From NCBI RefSeq assembly GCF_040096225.1, contig NZ_JBBMFC010000006.1, positions 79,899 to 143,898 of the forward strand: a DNA stretch of 64,000 bases, in the 5' to 3' direction. Shown piece after piece: positions 18,295 to 27,235 of this stretch. Numbering within the stretch: position 1 is the first letter of the stretch; every line of letters begins with the position of its first letter. The notes under the pieces are model-generated. The model made no database searches. It saw nothing but the letters and a program-made list of their open reading frames with translations, and had not been told where the DNA came from. The translations under genes and the position numbers were made by a program. The stretch is from Hominiventricola aquisgranensis (GTDB taxonomy: Bacteria; Bacillota; Clostridia; Lachnospirales; Lachnospiraceae).

Positions 18295-19398
18295 ATGGAA
18301 GAAAATGTAGCAAAATTCAGTGAGAAACTGAAAGAATTGCTGGCAATGGCAAAAAAGAAAAAGAATGTACTGGAGTATCAGGAGATCAGCGACTTCTTCA
18401 GCGATATGGAACTGGATGCGGAGAAATTCGATAAGATCCTTGACTTCCTGGAGCAGAATAACATCGATGTGCTGAGAATCACAGACGATGATGATGACAG
18501 TAATATTATTCTCAGTGACGAGGATGATGTGGATGTGGAGCAGATCGATCTGTCTGTGCCGGATGGCGTGAGCATCGAAGATCCGGTCCGCATGTACTTA
18601 AAAGAGATCGGTAAAGTGCCGCTTCTGAGTGCGGAGGAAGAAATCGAACTGGCAAAACGGATGGAGCTTGGTGATGAAGATGCAAAAAAACGTCTGGCAG
18701 AGGCTAACCTTCGTCTGGTAGTCAGCATTGCAAAGCGTTATGTGGGACGTGGAATGCTGTTTCTGGATCTGATCCAGGAAGGTAATCTGGGTCTGATCAA
18801 AGCTGTAGAGAAATTTGATTACAGAAAAGGATATAAGTTCAGTACCTATGCGACCTGGTGGATCCGTCAGGCAATTACAAGAGCGATCGCAGATCAGGCA
18901 CGTACGATCCGTATTCCGGTTCATATGGTAGAGACTATCAACAAGCTGATCCGTGTATCCAGACAGCTTCTTCAGGAGCTGGGCCGTGAGCCGCAGCCGG
19001 AAGAGATTGCAAAAGAAATGAATATGCCGGTAGACCGTGTACGTGAGATCCTGAAGATCTCCCAGGAACCGGTATCTCTGGAGACTCCGATCGGTGAAGA
19101 AGAGGACAGCCATCTGGGTGATTTTATTCAGGATGACAATGTTCCGGTGCCGGCAGAAGCAGCTGCATTTACACTGCTGAAAGAACAGCTGGTAGAGGTA
19201 CTTGGTACACTGACGGAAAGAGAACAGAAGGTACTCCGTCTTCGGTTTGGACTGGATGATGGAAGAGCACGTACGCTGGAGGAAGTTGGAAAGGAATTTA
19301 ACGTTACCCGTGAGCGTATCCGTCAGATCGAGGCGAAGGCTCTCCGCAAACTGCGTCATCCGAGCCGCAGCCGGAAACTGAAGGATTTCCTGGAGTAA
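18295..19398 (+). CDS. rpoD: Primary RNA polymerase sigma factor (sigma-70/SigA)
   Basis: This 367-residue protein directs RNA polymerase to housekeeping promoters. Region 1.1 spans about 1-75 and is acidic near its end. Region 1.2 and 2 include DPVRMYLKEIG, LRLVVSIAKRYVGRG and the promoter-melting segment FSTYATWWIRQAITRAI. Region 3 follows, then region 4 with REQKVLRLRFGLDDG and VTRERIRQIEAKALRKLRHP. Length equals typical clostridial SigA. An in-frame ATG at 18277 lies before the GGAAGGA ribosome binding site, so the ATG at 18295 is chosen. The many TTGACA/TATAAT-like promoters in this window fit this factor. Confidence 0.97.
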   Translation: MEENVAKFSEKLKELLAMAKKKKNVLEYQEISDFFSDMELDAEKFDKILDFLEQNNIDVLRITDDDDDSNIILSDEDDVDVEQIDLSVPDGVSIEDPVRMYLKEIGKVPLLSAEEEIELAKRMELGDEDAKKRLAEANLRLVVSIAKRYVGRGMLFLDLIQEGNLGLIKAVEKFDYRKGYKFSTYATWWIRQAITRAIADQARTIRIPVHMVETINKLIRVSRQLLQELGREPQPEEIAKEMNMPVDRVREILKISQEPVSLETPIGEEEDSHLGDFIQDDNVPVPAEAAAFTLLKEQLVEVLGTLTEREQKVLRLRFGLDDGRARTLEEVGKEFNVTRERIRQIEAKALRKLRHPSRSRKLKDFLE

Positions 19399-19403
19399 CT
19401 TAC

Positions 19404-20135
19404 ATGGGAATTCAGTTATCAAAGAGAATGAGTGCCCTGGCGTCATTGGTGACGGAGGGCAGCCGTCTGGCTGATATTGGAACGGATCATGGATATATTC
19501 CCATTGCACTGGTGCAGAAAGGCAGAATCCCGTCAGCACTTGCCATGGATGTTGGAAAAGGTCCTTTGTCAAGGGCCAGAGAGCATATTCATAGTCAGGG
19601 ACTGGATACATATATAGAGACACGGTTGTCAGATGGATTGACAGAGCTTCATGAGGGAGAAGCAGATACCGTTTTGATCGCCGGAATGGGCGGTATGCTC
19701 ATGAAAAGGATTCTGGAAGGTGGCGGGCATTGCCTGTCCAGTGTTGGGGAACTGATTTTGCAGCCCCAGTCAGATATCCATCTGGTGCGGAAGTTCCTGG
19801 CGGAGCATGGCTATCAAATCACGGACGAGGACATAGTGCTGGAGGATGGAAAATATTATCCCATGATGCGTGCAGAACTTATCCACGACTTTGAAGATAG
19901 AAGTGGACAGTGTAAGGATCATCCGTGGAAAACCTTCCAGTATTTTTATGGTGATGTGGAAAAACAGCGCTCTCCGGAGGTTTTGAGGAATTTCCTCATT
20001 CATGAACAGGAGAAAAGCAGCACCATCATGGAGCGTCTGCATGAAAATGGAAGAGAAGTGTCTGATCGCATGAAAGAGCTTCAGGAGCAGATGAATCTGA
20101 TCAGGGAGACGCTGGAAGCGTTGGACGGCAGATAA
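19404..20135 (+). CDS. trmK: tRNA (adenine(22)-N(1))-methyltransferase
   Basis: TrmK methylates N1 of adenine 22 in tRNA using S-adenosylmethionine. The 243 residues begin with a Rossmann methyltransferase core: ADIGTDHGYIPIALV (SAM motif, Asp24 to Gly30), AMDVGKGPLSRAREH and VLIAGMGGMLM. A C-terminal coiled coil (about 195-243) is typical of the family. It lies five bases after rpoD and 12 bases before the Nif3-like gene, an order conserved in Firmicutes. The start ATG has a GGAG inside the end of rpoD. Confidence 0.92.
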   Translation: MGIQLSKRMSALASLVTEGSRLADIGTDHGYIPIALVQKGRIPSALAMDVGKGPLSRAREHIHSQGLDTYIETRLSDGLTELHEGEADTVLIAGMGGMLMKRILEGGGHCLSSVGELILQPQSDIHLVRKFLAEHGYQITDEDIVLEDGKYYPMMRAELIHDFEDRSGQCKDHPWKTFQYFYGDVEKQRSPEVLRNFLIHEQEKSSTIMERLHENGREVSDRMKELQEQMNLIRETLEALDGR

Positions 20136-20147
20136 GGAGGACGGATA

Positions 20148-20918
20148 ATGAAATGCAGCGAGATCTGTGCTCTGATCGAGCAGGAATATGGAACAGAATA
20201 TGCCTGTGACTGGGATAATGTTGGATTATTGGCCGGCCGCAGTACAAAAGAAGTAAAGAAAATCCTTTTGAGCCTGGACGCCACAGACGAAGTGGTTCGC
20301 ATGGCAGCAGAAGGTGGATATGATATGTTGATCACTCACCATCCCATGCTATTTTCAGCCATCAAGCGGGTGACTGATCAGGATATGAATGGGCGAAGAT
20401 TGCTGGAACTGATCCGCAATGACATTTCTTATTATGCCATGCATACGAATTATGATACCAGAGGAATGGCAGATCTGGCAACGCGGCTGATGGGACTGAC
20501 CGAGTGCGCAGTACTGGAAGAAGTGAAAGATGGGGAAGGCATCGGAAGAGTCGGAAAACTGCCTCATCCTATGACCCTTCGGGAGTGTGGAGAGCAGGTG
20601 AAAGTGGCATATGGCATTCCAAATGTCAGACTGTTTGGAAATCCGGATACACAGGTAAGCCTGGTGGGAATCTGCCCAGGGGCTGGAAAAAGTACTATGC
20701 CGCTGGCATTAGGCTTTGGATGCGACGTCTATATTACCGGAGACATTGACCATCATACTGGTATTGATGCAGTGGATCAGGGAATGTGTATCATTGATGC
20801 CGGACATTATGGTGTGGAACACATTTTTATGGAGGATGTGAAAGCATATCTGGAAAAGGTGCTGACAGGTGTCCATATGGACTGCGTGGCTGTGAAGCAT
20901 CCATTTGTAGTTATCTAA
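20148..20918 (+). CDS. Nif3-like dinuclear metal centre protein (YqfO family)
   Basis: This 256-residue protein belongs to the Nif3/DUF34 family, which forms toroidal hexamers with a two-metal site. Metal ligands are visible in ITHHPMLFSAIK (His64, His65) and near the C-terminus in IDAGHYGVEHIF. A GTP cyclohydrolase II activity has been proposed for some members, but the cellular role is not settled. It lacks the extra central domain seen in the longer Bacillus YqfO. AAGGAGGA precedes the ATG. The pairing with trmK is widely conserved. A terminator follows the stop codon. Confidence 0.92.
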   Translation: MKCSEICALIEQEYGTEYACDWDNVGLLAGRSTKEVKKILLSLDATDEVVRMAAEGGYDMLITHHPMLFSAIKRVTDQDMNGRRLLELIRNDISYYAMHTNYDTRGMADLATRLMGLTECAVLEEVKDGEGIGRVGKLPHPMTLRECGEQVKVAYGIPNVRLFGNPDTQVSLVGICPGAGKSTMPLALGFGCDVYITGDIDHHTGIDAVDQGMCIIDAGHYGVEHIFMEDVKAYLEKVLTGVHMDCVAVKHPFVVI

Positions 20919-20930
20919 AAATACTCTAAG

Positions 20931-20951
20931 GCCCGTGAGATACGGGCTTTT
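20931..20951 (+). terminator. Intrinsic terminator after the Nif3-like gene
   Basis: GCCCGT and ACGGGC pair around a five-base loop and TTTT follows. It closes the dgt to nif3-like operon. Confidence 0.8.
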
Positions 20952-20985
20952 GGCAGTTATACAGACAGGAAGGGGTGTACCGTAT

Positions 20986-22638
20986 ATGAGACAGATCATA
21001 GTAGAAGGACAGACTCTGGATGTGAAGGATGGAACGACATATCTGGAACTGGCGAAGAATTTTCAAAAGAAATTTGACCATGATATTGTATTGGTTCTGG
21101 AAAATAACAAGATGCGGGAGCTGTTCCGCAAAGTGAAAGATGGAGCAACGGTTACTTTTCTGACAACCGGACAGATCGATGGCTATAATACATACAGAAG
21201 AAGTGCAACTTTGCTTTTGTTGAAGGCAATCTATGATGTGGAAGGCATGGAAGCTGTTCGTGGCATGAAAGTGGAGTTCTCTGTCAGCGAGGGCTACTAT
21301 GTGAGCAGCAAAAAGATGCCGGTAGACCAGGAAACGCTCGGCCGGATCGAAATGCGGATGAAAGAACTGGTAAATGAAAATCTGCCAATTGAAAAGCATA
21401 GCATTCCGGTGGAAGAAGCCATTGAGCATTTTACGGAACATGGAATGATCGACAAAGCACGTCTGTTCCGCTTCCGCAGAAGCTCCAGCGTGAATGTATA
21501 TCTGCTGGATAATTTTGAGGATTACTATTATGGATATATGGTACCCAGCACCGGGTATTTGAAATATTTTAAGCTGATTCCCTATGATGAAGGATTTGTG
21601 CTGGAATTCCCGCCACGCAAGACCCCGGAAACTTTTGGACCATTCAAGGAGCAGCATAAGGTATTCCAGACACTGAAAAGTTCTACTAAATGGGGAGAGA
21701 TCCTGGATGTGGGAACTGTTGGTGCGTTAAATGAGCAGATCTCTGCAGGAAATATCGGAAATATCATTCTGGCGCAGGAAGCGATCATGGAAAAAGAGTT
21801 GGGAAATATTGCAGAGCAGATCGCAGCTCTCCCAGACAAGAAGCTGATTATGATCGCAGGACCATCCTCGTCAGGAAAGACCACATTTTCTCATCGTCTT
21901 TCCATTCAACTGATGGCACATGGTCTGAAGCCTCATCCAATCGCAGTGGACAATTATTTTGTGGAACGCGTGGATACACCAAAGGATGAGAATGGACAGT
22001 ACAATTTTGAATGTCTGGAAGCTATGGACATTGAGCTGTTTAATCAGCAGATGAGTGCACTTCTTCGGGGAGAAGAAGTGTATATGCCGACCTTTAATTT
22101 TATTACCGGTACGAAAGAATATAAGGGCAACAGCCTGAAGCTGGGACCGGAAGATGTACTGGTCATCGAAGGCATCCACTGCCTGAATGATGCCCTGTCC
22201 TATTCTCTTCCGGCAGAAAATAAGTTTAAGATCTACGTGAGTGCCCTGACGCAGATGAATATTGACGAGCATAACCGGATCCCGACCACAGACGGACGAC
22301 TGCTCCGCAGAATGGTCCGCGATGCCAGAACCCGTGGGGCAAGTGCTCAGAAGACTATCTCCATGTGGCCGTCAGTCCGTCGTGGTGAAGATGAGAACAT
22401 TTTCCCATATCAGGAGTCGGCAGATGTGGTATTCAACTCTGCACTGATCTATGAGCTGTCTGTATTAAAACAGTATGCAGAACCACTGCTCTTTGGTATC
22501 AAGCCGGAGGAACCGGAGTATCTGGAAGCAAAACGGCTGCTGAAATTTCTTAACTATTTCCAGGGAATCGACAGCAATATGATTCCGGGCAACTCCATTT
22601 TGCGAGAATTTATAGGAGGAAGCTTTTTCAACGTGTAA
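20986..22638 (+). CDS. Nucleoside kinase (uridine kinase family) with N-terminal TGS domain
   Basis: This 550-residue protein joins a TGS domain (about 1-60), a region resembling the second additional domain of threonyl-tRNA synthetase (about 60-230) and a uridine kinase-like domain. The P-loop GPSSSGKTT is near 291, and DNYFVER and EGIHCLN follow. It probably phosphorylates a nucleoside with ATP; the substrate is not defined. This fusion is common in clostridia and thermotogae. The start at 20986 follows AGGAAGGGG; an in-frame ATG at 20935 lies inside the preceding terminator and is rejected. Confidence 0.88.
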   Translation: MRQIIVEGQTLDVKDGTTYLELAKNFQKKFDHDIVLVLENNKMRELFRKVKDGATVTFLTTGQIDGYNTYRRSATLLLLKAIYDVEGMEAVRGMKVEFSVSEGYYVSSKKMPVDQETLGRIEMRMKELVNENLPIEKHSIPVEEAIEHFTEHGMIDKARLFRFRRSSSVNVYLLDNFEDYYYGYMVPSTGYLKYFKLIPYDEGFVLEFPPRKTPETFGPFKEQHKVFQTLKSSTKWGEILDVGTVGALNEQISAGNIGNIILAQEAIMEKELGNIAEQIAALPDKKLIMIAGPSSSGKTTFSHRLSIQLMAHGLKPHPIAVDNYFVERVDTPKDENGQYNFECLEAMDIELFNQQMSALLRGEEVYMPTFNFITGTKEYKGNSLKLGPEDVLVIEGIHCLNDALSYSLPAENKFKIYVSALTQMNIDEHNRIPTTDGRLLRRMVRDARTRGASAQKTISMWPSVRRGEDENIFPYQESADVVFNSALIYELSVLKQYAEPLLFGIKPEEPEYLEAKRLLKFLNYFQGIDSNMIPGNSILREFIGGSFFNV

Positions 22639-22670
22639 CTGATGAAAAGCTGTTCACAGGGGGTGAGAGT

Positions 22671-24257
22671 ATGGGAACGTATTTGAATCCGGGAAGCAAA
22701 GGATTTCAGGAAAGTCTTAACTCTGACATTTATGTAGATAAGACCGGACTGATTGAAAAGACAAATGCGAAAATCAATACATTGCAGAAATATTTGTGTA
22801 TTAGTCGTCCGCGCAGATTTGGAAAATCCATGGCAGCAAATATGCTGGCAGCATATTATGACAGAGAGACTGACAGCAGACATTTGTTTGAGCATTTCCA
22901 GGTGAGCAGAATCGCTTCTTATGAAGAACACAGAAATCAATACGATGTGATCAGAGTGAATATGCAGGAGTTCTTCAGTGTATCACATGAAATTGATGAG
23001 ATGCTGAAGCTTTTGCAGGAGCGTCTGATTCTGGAACTGAAACGGAAATATCCGGAGTATGTGACACAGAATAATCTGATGTTTGCCATGCAGGATGTGT
23101 ATGCATTTACACAGCATCCGTTTATTATTCTGATCGATGAATGGGATTGCCTGTTCAGAGAGTATCAACATGATCAGAATGCCCAGAAAAAATATCTGGA
23201 TTTTTTGCGAAGCTGGCTGAAGGATAAGGAATATGTAGCTTTGGCATATATGACAGGTATTTTACCGATTAAAAAATATGGGTCTCATTCTGCTTTGAAT
23301 ATGTTTACTGAGTATTCCATGACAGATCCTGGTGATCTGGCGGAATATTTTGGCTTTACAGAAGATGAAGTAAAAAAATTGTGTGCAGAATACCAGATGA
23401 ATTATGAAGAGACAAAGGCCTGGTATGACGGATATCACTTAAGGGTCCATCAGCGGACGAAAGTCTTCGATTATGCCATGTACAATCCTAAATCCGTAGT
23501 AGAAGCAATGATGCGTCATAAGTATGGCACATATTGGAACCGTACGGAGACGTATGAAGCGTTGAAAGTCTATATTCAGATGAATATGGATGGCTTGAAA
23601 GATGCTGTTATAGAAATGCTTGGTGGAGAGTCCGTTCGTGTTAATACTGGGACGTTTATGAATGATATGACCACATTTGCGACCAGAGATGATGTTCTTA
23701 CGTTATTGGTACATCTGGGATATCTGACCTATGACAGTGATGCAGAGAAGGTATCAATTCCGAACAGAGAAGTTGCACAGGAATATGTGAATGCAGTCAG
23801 CACTATGGACTGGCATGAAGTAGCGCGCTCTATTGAAGCTTCCAGAAAGCTGCTGGAAGCACTGTGGAAGATGGATGAGGCTGCTGTGGCAAAAGGTGTG
23901 GAACAGGCACATAAAGAGATCTCAGTTTTACAGTATAATAATGAAAATGCATTAAGCTGTACGATCAATCTGGCCTTCTATTTTGCAAGAGAATATTATA
24001 CGATAGTTCGGGAGTTACCGACAGGAAAAGGGTTTGCAGATATTGTGATGATTCCAAGAAAGCTTCATATAGATAAGCCGGCAGTAGTAATCGAACTGAA
24101 ATGGGATAAGAGTGTATCAGGGGCAATTGAGCAGATCAAGAGAAATGAATATATAGATGTTCTGCGTGATTACAAAGGAAATTTGCTGCTTGCAGGTATC
24201 AATTACAGCAAAAAGACAAAGAAGCATACCTGCATGATTGAACAGGTTCAGCTTTGA
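22671..24257 (+). CDS. AAA-ATPase-like / PD-(D/E)XK nuclease superfamily protein
   Basis: This 528-residue protein belongs to a large accessory family of gut Firmicutes and Bacteroidetes (AAA-ATPase_like plus DUF1703-type C-terminus). The N-terminal part has YVDKTGLI near 21, a short P-loop RPRRFGKS at 46-53 and a Walker B IILIDEWD. The C-terminal domain has PD-(D/E)XK residues Asp457 in FADIVMIP and Glu475-Lys477 in VIELKWD, followed by an AIEQI helix. It is thought to be a mobile or defence-related nuclease family, with no proven function. It sits alone between core genes and abuts the PAP2 gene. An AGGGGGTGAG site precedes the ATG. Confidence 0.88.
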   Translation: MGTYLNPGSKGFQESLNSDIYVDKTGLIEKTNAKINTLQKYLCISRPRRFGKSMAANMLAAYYDRETDSRHLFEHFQVSRIASYEEHRNQYDVIRVNMQEFFSVSHEIDEMLKLLQERLILELKRKYPEYVTQNNLMFAMQDVYAFTQHPFIILIDEWDCLFREYQHDQNAQKKYLDFLRSWLKDKEYVALAYMTGILPIKKYGSHSALNMFTEYSMTDPGDLAEYFGFTEDEVKKLCAEYQMNYEETKAWYDGYHLRVHQRTKVFDYAMYNPKSVVEAMMRHKYGTYWNRTETYEALKVYIQMNMDGLKDAVIEMLGGESVRVNTGTFMNDMTTFATRDDVLTLLVHLGYLTYDSDAEKVSIPNREVAQEYVNAVSTMDWHEVARSIEASRKLLEALWKMDEAAVAKGVEQAHKEISVLQYNNENALSCTINLAFYFAREYYTIVRELPTGKGFADIVMIPRKLHIDKPAVVIELKWDKSVSGAIEQIKRNEYIDVLRDYKGNLLLAGINYSKKTKKHTCMIEQVQL

Positions 24258-24283
24258 AATTAACAGGAGTAATATACAATAAG

Positions 24284-24907
24284 ATGAAAGAACTGATCAA
24301 AAAACGGCATCTCATTCCGATTGCGGTGTGGTTTGTTATTTATATGGGATTATTTGGATTTCTGGAGATCGTACCGCCCAAAGAAGTGCATCTGATCCAC
24401 TGTGCACTGGATGACATGATTCCATATATGGCAGTGTTTATCTACCCGTATGTGAGCTGGTTTCCATACATAGTCGTGTGTGCGTATCTTGTAATCAAGA
24501 ATCTGGATGACAGACAATTCAAGAAAGCGGTACTGGTTCTGACCACAGGCATGAACATTTTCCTGTTCATTTCCTTCGTGTGGCCTACGGGACTGAGCCT
24601 CCGTGAGAGTATTGTCTATGATCTTCATACCTTAAGTGGAAATCTGTTGAAGTTCGTGCAGACGGTAGATACACCGAAAAGTGTATTCCCCAGCATGCAC
24701 GTATATGTGACACTGGTGCTTCAGTATACATTGGAGATGCAGAAAAAACTGATTCCATCCTGGGGTATCTGGGTTGGCAGAGTGCTGGCGGTGCTGATCG
24801 TGCTGTCCACCATGTTCACCAAGCAGCATTCCGTACTGGATGTGAGTGCCGCAATCGTCATGTTTGCAGTGCTGGTTGTGGTGGTTGAGAAAATCGTGAA
24901 AAAATAA
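24284..24907 (+). CDS. PAP2-family membrane phosphatase
   Basis: This integral membrane protein of about 207 residues has five to six membrane segments. The PAP2 motifs are FPSMHVYVTL near the middle and KQHSVLDVSAA near the end, which carry the catalytic histidines. Members dephosphorylate lipid phosphates such as phosphatidate or undecaprenyl pyrophosphate. The start is uncertain: the ATG at 24284 lies 14 bases after AGGAG, and an in-frame TTG at 24254 overlaps the upstream stop codon. No first PAP2 motif (KxxxxxxRP) is obvious, as in the inositolphosphotransferase-like branch. Confidence 0.82.
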   Translation: MKELIKKRHLIPIAVWFVIYMGLFGFLEIVPPKEVHLIHCALDDMIPYMAVFIYPYVSWFPYIVVCAYLVIKNLDDRQFKKAVLVLTTGMNIFLFISFVWPTGLSLRESIVYDLHTLSGNLLKFVQTVDTPKSVFPSMHVYVTLVLQYTLEMQKKLIPSWGIWVGRVLAVLIVLSTMFTKQHSVLDVSAAIVMFAVLVVVVEKIVKK

Positions 24908-24940
24908 AGAGTAATGATAGGAAAGGCTGTCGGAGAAAAA

Positions 24941-25351
24941 ATGGTAAAAGCAATCGTGAGAGACCCTTTATTTCTGGCACAGAAATCCGTGCCGGCAACA
25001 GAGGCAGATAAACAGGTGGTACAGGATCTTCTGGATACGCTCCGGGCGAATCTGGATCGATGCGTTGGAATGGCAGCGAATATGATCGGTGTCAGAAAAA
25101 ATATCATTGTTGTGGCAATGGGTCCCTTTCAGTTTGCCATGATCAATCCGGTGATCACCAAAAAGAAAGAGGCATTTCAGACAGAAGAAGGATGCCTGTC
25201 CTTGGATGGTGTAAGACCCTGTACAAGATACAAAGAAATCGAAGTGGACTATCTGGATCAGAACTTCAAAAAGCAGCATGGAACCTATACGGGCTGGACA
25301 GCCCAGATCATTCAGCATGAGATCGACCATTGTCATGGGATTGTGATTTAA
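24941..25351 (+). CDS. def: Divergent peptide deformylase
   Basis: Peptide deformylase removes the formyl group from the initiator methionine. This 136-residue protein keeps EEGCLS (metal ligand Cys85) and QHEIDH (His126, Glu127, His130). The first motif is altered: VGMAANMIG has Met48 where most active enzymes have Gln (GxGxAAxQ). HCHG also replaces the usual HLxG after the metal motif. The ATG at 24941 follows GGAG; an in-frame ATG at 24914 has only a poorly spaced site. It may be a second, specialised deformylase or have another amide substrate. The fold call is firm, activity is not. Confidence 0.85.
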   Translation: MVKAIVRDPLFLAQKSVPATEADKQVVQDLLDTLRANLDRCVGMAANMIGVRKNIIVVAMGPFQFAMINPVITKKKEAFQTEEGCLSLDGVRPCTRYKEIEVDYLDQNFKKQHGTYTGWTAQIIQHEIDHCHGIVI

Positions 25352-25388
25352 TGAAACTGGAAAAATAGACCATGTAAAGATTCTTGGC

Positions 25389-25418
25389 GTGACAATTTTC
25401 TATCTGATAAGGTATGAT
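25389..25418 (+). promoter_or_regulatory. Sigma-A promoter of the XRE regulator
   Basis: GTGACA at 25389-25394 and TATGAT at 25413-25418 are 18 bases apart, 33 bases before the XRE start. Confidence 0.55.
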
Positions 25419-25450
25419 AAAGCTACCAGAACATGGAAGGGGCGTGGCAT

Positions 25451-26200
25451 ATGAATCGGATCGGAAAGAACATTAAAAAAGCACGGTCGGAAAAGGGATA
25501 TACGCAGGAACAGTTAGCGCAGAAGCTGTGTGTGACGCGGAATACTATTTCCAATTATGAGACGGGACATTCCAACCCGGATATAGAGATGCTTCAGCTG
25601 CTGGCAGAGGCACTTAAGACAGATCCGAATACATTGATCTATGGAGAGAAGAAAGAGCAGTCAGCGGATCAGACATGGCGAAAAGAGATTCTGAAAAGGG
25701 TTATCTGGCTTGTAATTGCTGGATTAATGATGGTGATTTCTTCTTCATTAATCAGATATGGAAATGATCTGACAAAAGATACGTTTATTGTTCCAAGCTG
25801 GGTATGGTGGTTAGGGCTTGTGAGTTATCCAGCGGCATATGTGATTATTGGAGAACAGATTATGGCGCTGTTATGGCGCGCATATGGAAAAGAAATTTCT
25901 GGAGCGAAATGGATAAAGGTTGTGTTTTGGATTTTAATAGGCGTAGTAGTTGCCTATGGGATTGTAATGACAGTGGAATGTATTCGCTATGGATATGAAC
26001 AGTGGATATATAAGAAGATGGTAGAAAATATGCGACCCGGTGATTCTGTATCTTTTAATTTTGCTTCGGGTATTTTAGGTAACGTAATTCTTATTTACGG
26101 ATACCATAAATGGCTCTGGATGCTTGGCTGGGGTGTATGTGGCATGCTTCTGGCGATATTGAAGCCGAAGAAGAAAAGCGCAGAAAGTGCAGAAAATTAA
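25451..26200 (+). CDS. XRE-family regulator with C-terminal membrane domain
   Basis: The first 60 residues of this 249-residue protein form a Cro/C1 helix-turn-helix (RIGKNIKKARSEKGYTQEQL, then VTRNTISNYETGHSNPD). The rest contains about four membrane segments, including VIWLVIAGLMMVISSS, WLGLVSYPAAYVIIGEQIM and KVVFWILIGVVVAYGIVMT. A DNA-binding protein tied to the membrane could sense an envelope or membrane-potential signal. The target genes are unknown; its own promoter is a candidate. The ATG at 25451 follows GGAAGGGG; an in-frame ATG at 25433 overlaps that site and is rejected. Confidence 0.87.
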   Translation: MNRIGKNIKKARSEKGYTQEQLAQKLCVTRNTISNYETGHSNPDIEMLQLLAEALKTDPNTLIYGEKKEQSADQTWRKEILKRVIWLVIAGLMMVISSSLIRYGNDLTKDTFIVPSWVWWLGLVSYPAAYVIIGEQIMALLWRAYGKEISGAKWIKVVFWILIGVVVAYGIVMTVECIRYGYEQWIYKKMVENMRPGDSVSFNFASGILGNVILIYGYHKWLWMLGWGVCGMLLAILKPKKKSAESAEN

Positions 26201-26210
26201 AAATTTCCCA

Positions 26211-26239
26211 TAGACAAGTCGGAAAAAGTACGTTACAAT
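26211..26239 (+). promoter_or_regulatory. Promoter of RNase P RNA
   Basis: TAGACA at 26211-26216 and TACAAT at 26234-26239 are 17 bases apart. The predicted transcript start near 26246 agrees with the 5' end of the RNA fold. Confidence 0.85.
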
Positions 26240-26247
26240 AGACTCTA

Positions 26248-26592
26248 CGACAAGTAAGACAGACAATCGCGGCTGATTATATCAGGTGAGGAAAGTCCGG
26301 GCTTCACAGGGCAGGATGCCGGATAACGTCCGGTGGAGGCGACTCCAAGGCCAGTGCAACAGAGATAAACCGCCAGTTCCGCAAGGGACGGGTAAGGGTG
26401 GAAAGGCAGTGTAAGAGACTACCGCCCGGCTGGTAACAGACGGGGCACATGTAAACCCCATCCGAAGCAAGACCAAGCAGAAGCATATGGTGGCCCGCCA
26501 GCTTCAGGTAGGTTGCTTGAACGTGCCGGTAACGGTACGTCTAGATAGATGATTGTCCAACGACATAACCCGGCTTATCGTTTTGCTTGTTG
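26248..26592 (+). ncRNA. rnpB: RNase P RNA (catalytic subunit)
   Basis: This is the ribozyme that trims the 5' leader of tRNA precursors. The conserved core GAGGAAAGTCCGGGC lies at 26287-26301, ACAGAGATAAACCGCC follows near 26359, and the 3' core includes AGATAGATGATTGTC and ACATAACCCGGCTTA. The outer P1 helix is formed by ACAAGTAA (26250-26257) and TTGCTTGT (26583-26590). The length of about 345 bases and this core fit a bacterial RNase P RNA. It has its own promoter just after the XRE gene and a terminator about 45 bases downstream of P1. Confidence 0.95.
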
Positions 26593-26632
26593 TATTTATA
26601 AGAAATAAGACTGGAAGTTACTTTCAGAAACA

Positions 26633-26680
26633 GACGCAGGGCTGCTTTAGAGATTCTAAAGTCGTTTCCTGCGTTTTTGT
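26633..26680 (+). terminator. Intrinsic terminator after rnpB
   Basis: ACGCAGG pairs with CCTGCGT, with an inner CTTTAG/CTAAAG stem, and GTTTTTGTT follows. The RNA probably ends here and is then trimmed. Confidence 0.8.
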
Positions 26681-26716
26681 TATCTAAGTGAAAACAGATG
26701 AGATGGAGAAAGAGAT

Positions 26717-27235
26717 ATGCTGCGATTACGCCCTTATAAGCCCTGCGATGCACAGTCACTTGTACAGTGGCTGACCGATGAAGCAGGATTCTGGAAATGG
26801 TGTGCCGGGCGGTACGATCATTATCCGGTGACAGCCGATGATATCAATAATTTTTATGATTCCTTCCGCATGAAGGATGATTTCTGGCAGATGACGATGC
26901 TGGATGATACAAAAGTGGTGGGGCATCTGCTGATGCAGTTCTTAGATACGGAGCAGAGACATTTGAAATTTGGCTGCATTATCGTAGATCCATTGATCCG
27001 TGGGAAAGGATACGGCACACAGATGCTGACACTGGCACTGACGTATGCATTTACCATTTTGAAGGTGGAGCAGGTGTCACTGGGCGTATTTGAAAATAAT
27101 ATAACTGCGGCACACTGCTATGAACGGTTGGGATTTCAAAAGACAGGAACCTGTACAGATTATCATCTGATGGGAGAGATCTGGAGATTTCATGATCTGA
27201 CAATGATGAAAACACAGTGGGAGGAACGGCAATGA
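26717..27235 (+). CDS. GNAT-family acetyltransferase
   Basis: This 172-residue protein is an N-acetyltransferase of the RimJ/RimL-like branch. The acetyl-CoA pyrophosphate loop reads IRGKGYGTQML near residue 94, and VSLGVFENNITAAHCYERLGFQKTGT follows in the usual place, split here over the beta-alpha-beta core. The start MLRLRPYKPCDAQSLVQWL is typical. It overlaps exonuclease III by four bases, so the two are cotranscribed. The acceptor substrate cannot be predicted. Confidence 0.9.
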   Translation: MLRLRPYKPCDAQSLVQWLTDEAGFWKWCAGRYDHYPVTADDINNFYDSFRMKDDFWQMTMLDDTKVVGHLLMQFLDTEQRHLKFGCIIVDPLIRGKGYGTQMLTLALTYAFTILKVEQVSLGVFENNITAAHCYERLGFQKTGTCTDYHLMGEIWRFHDLTMMKTQWEERQ

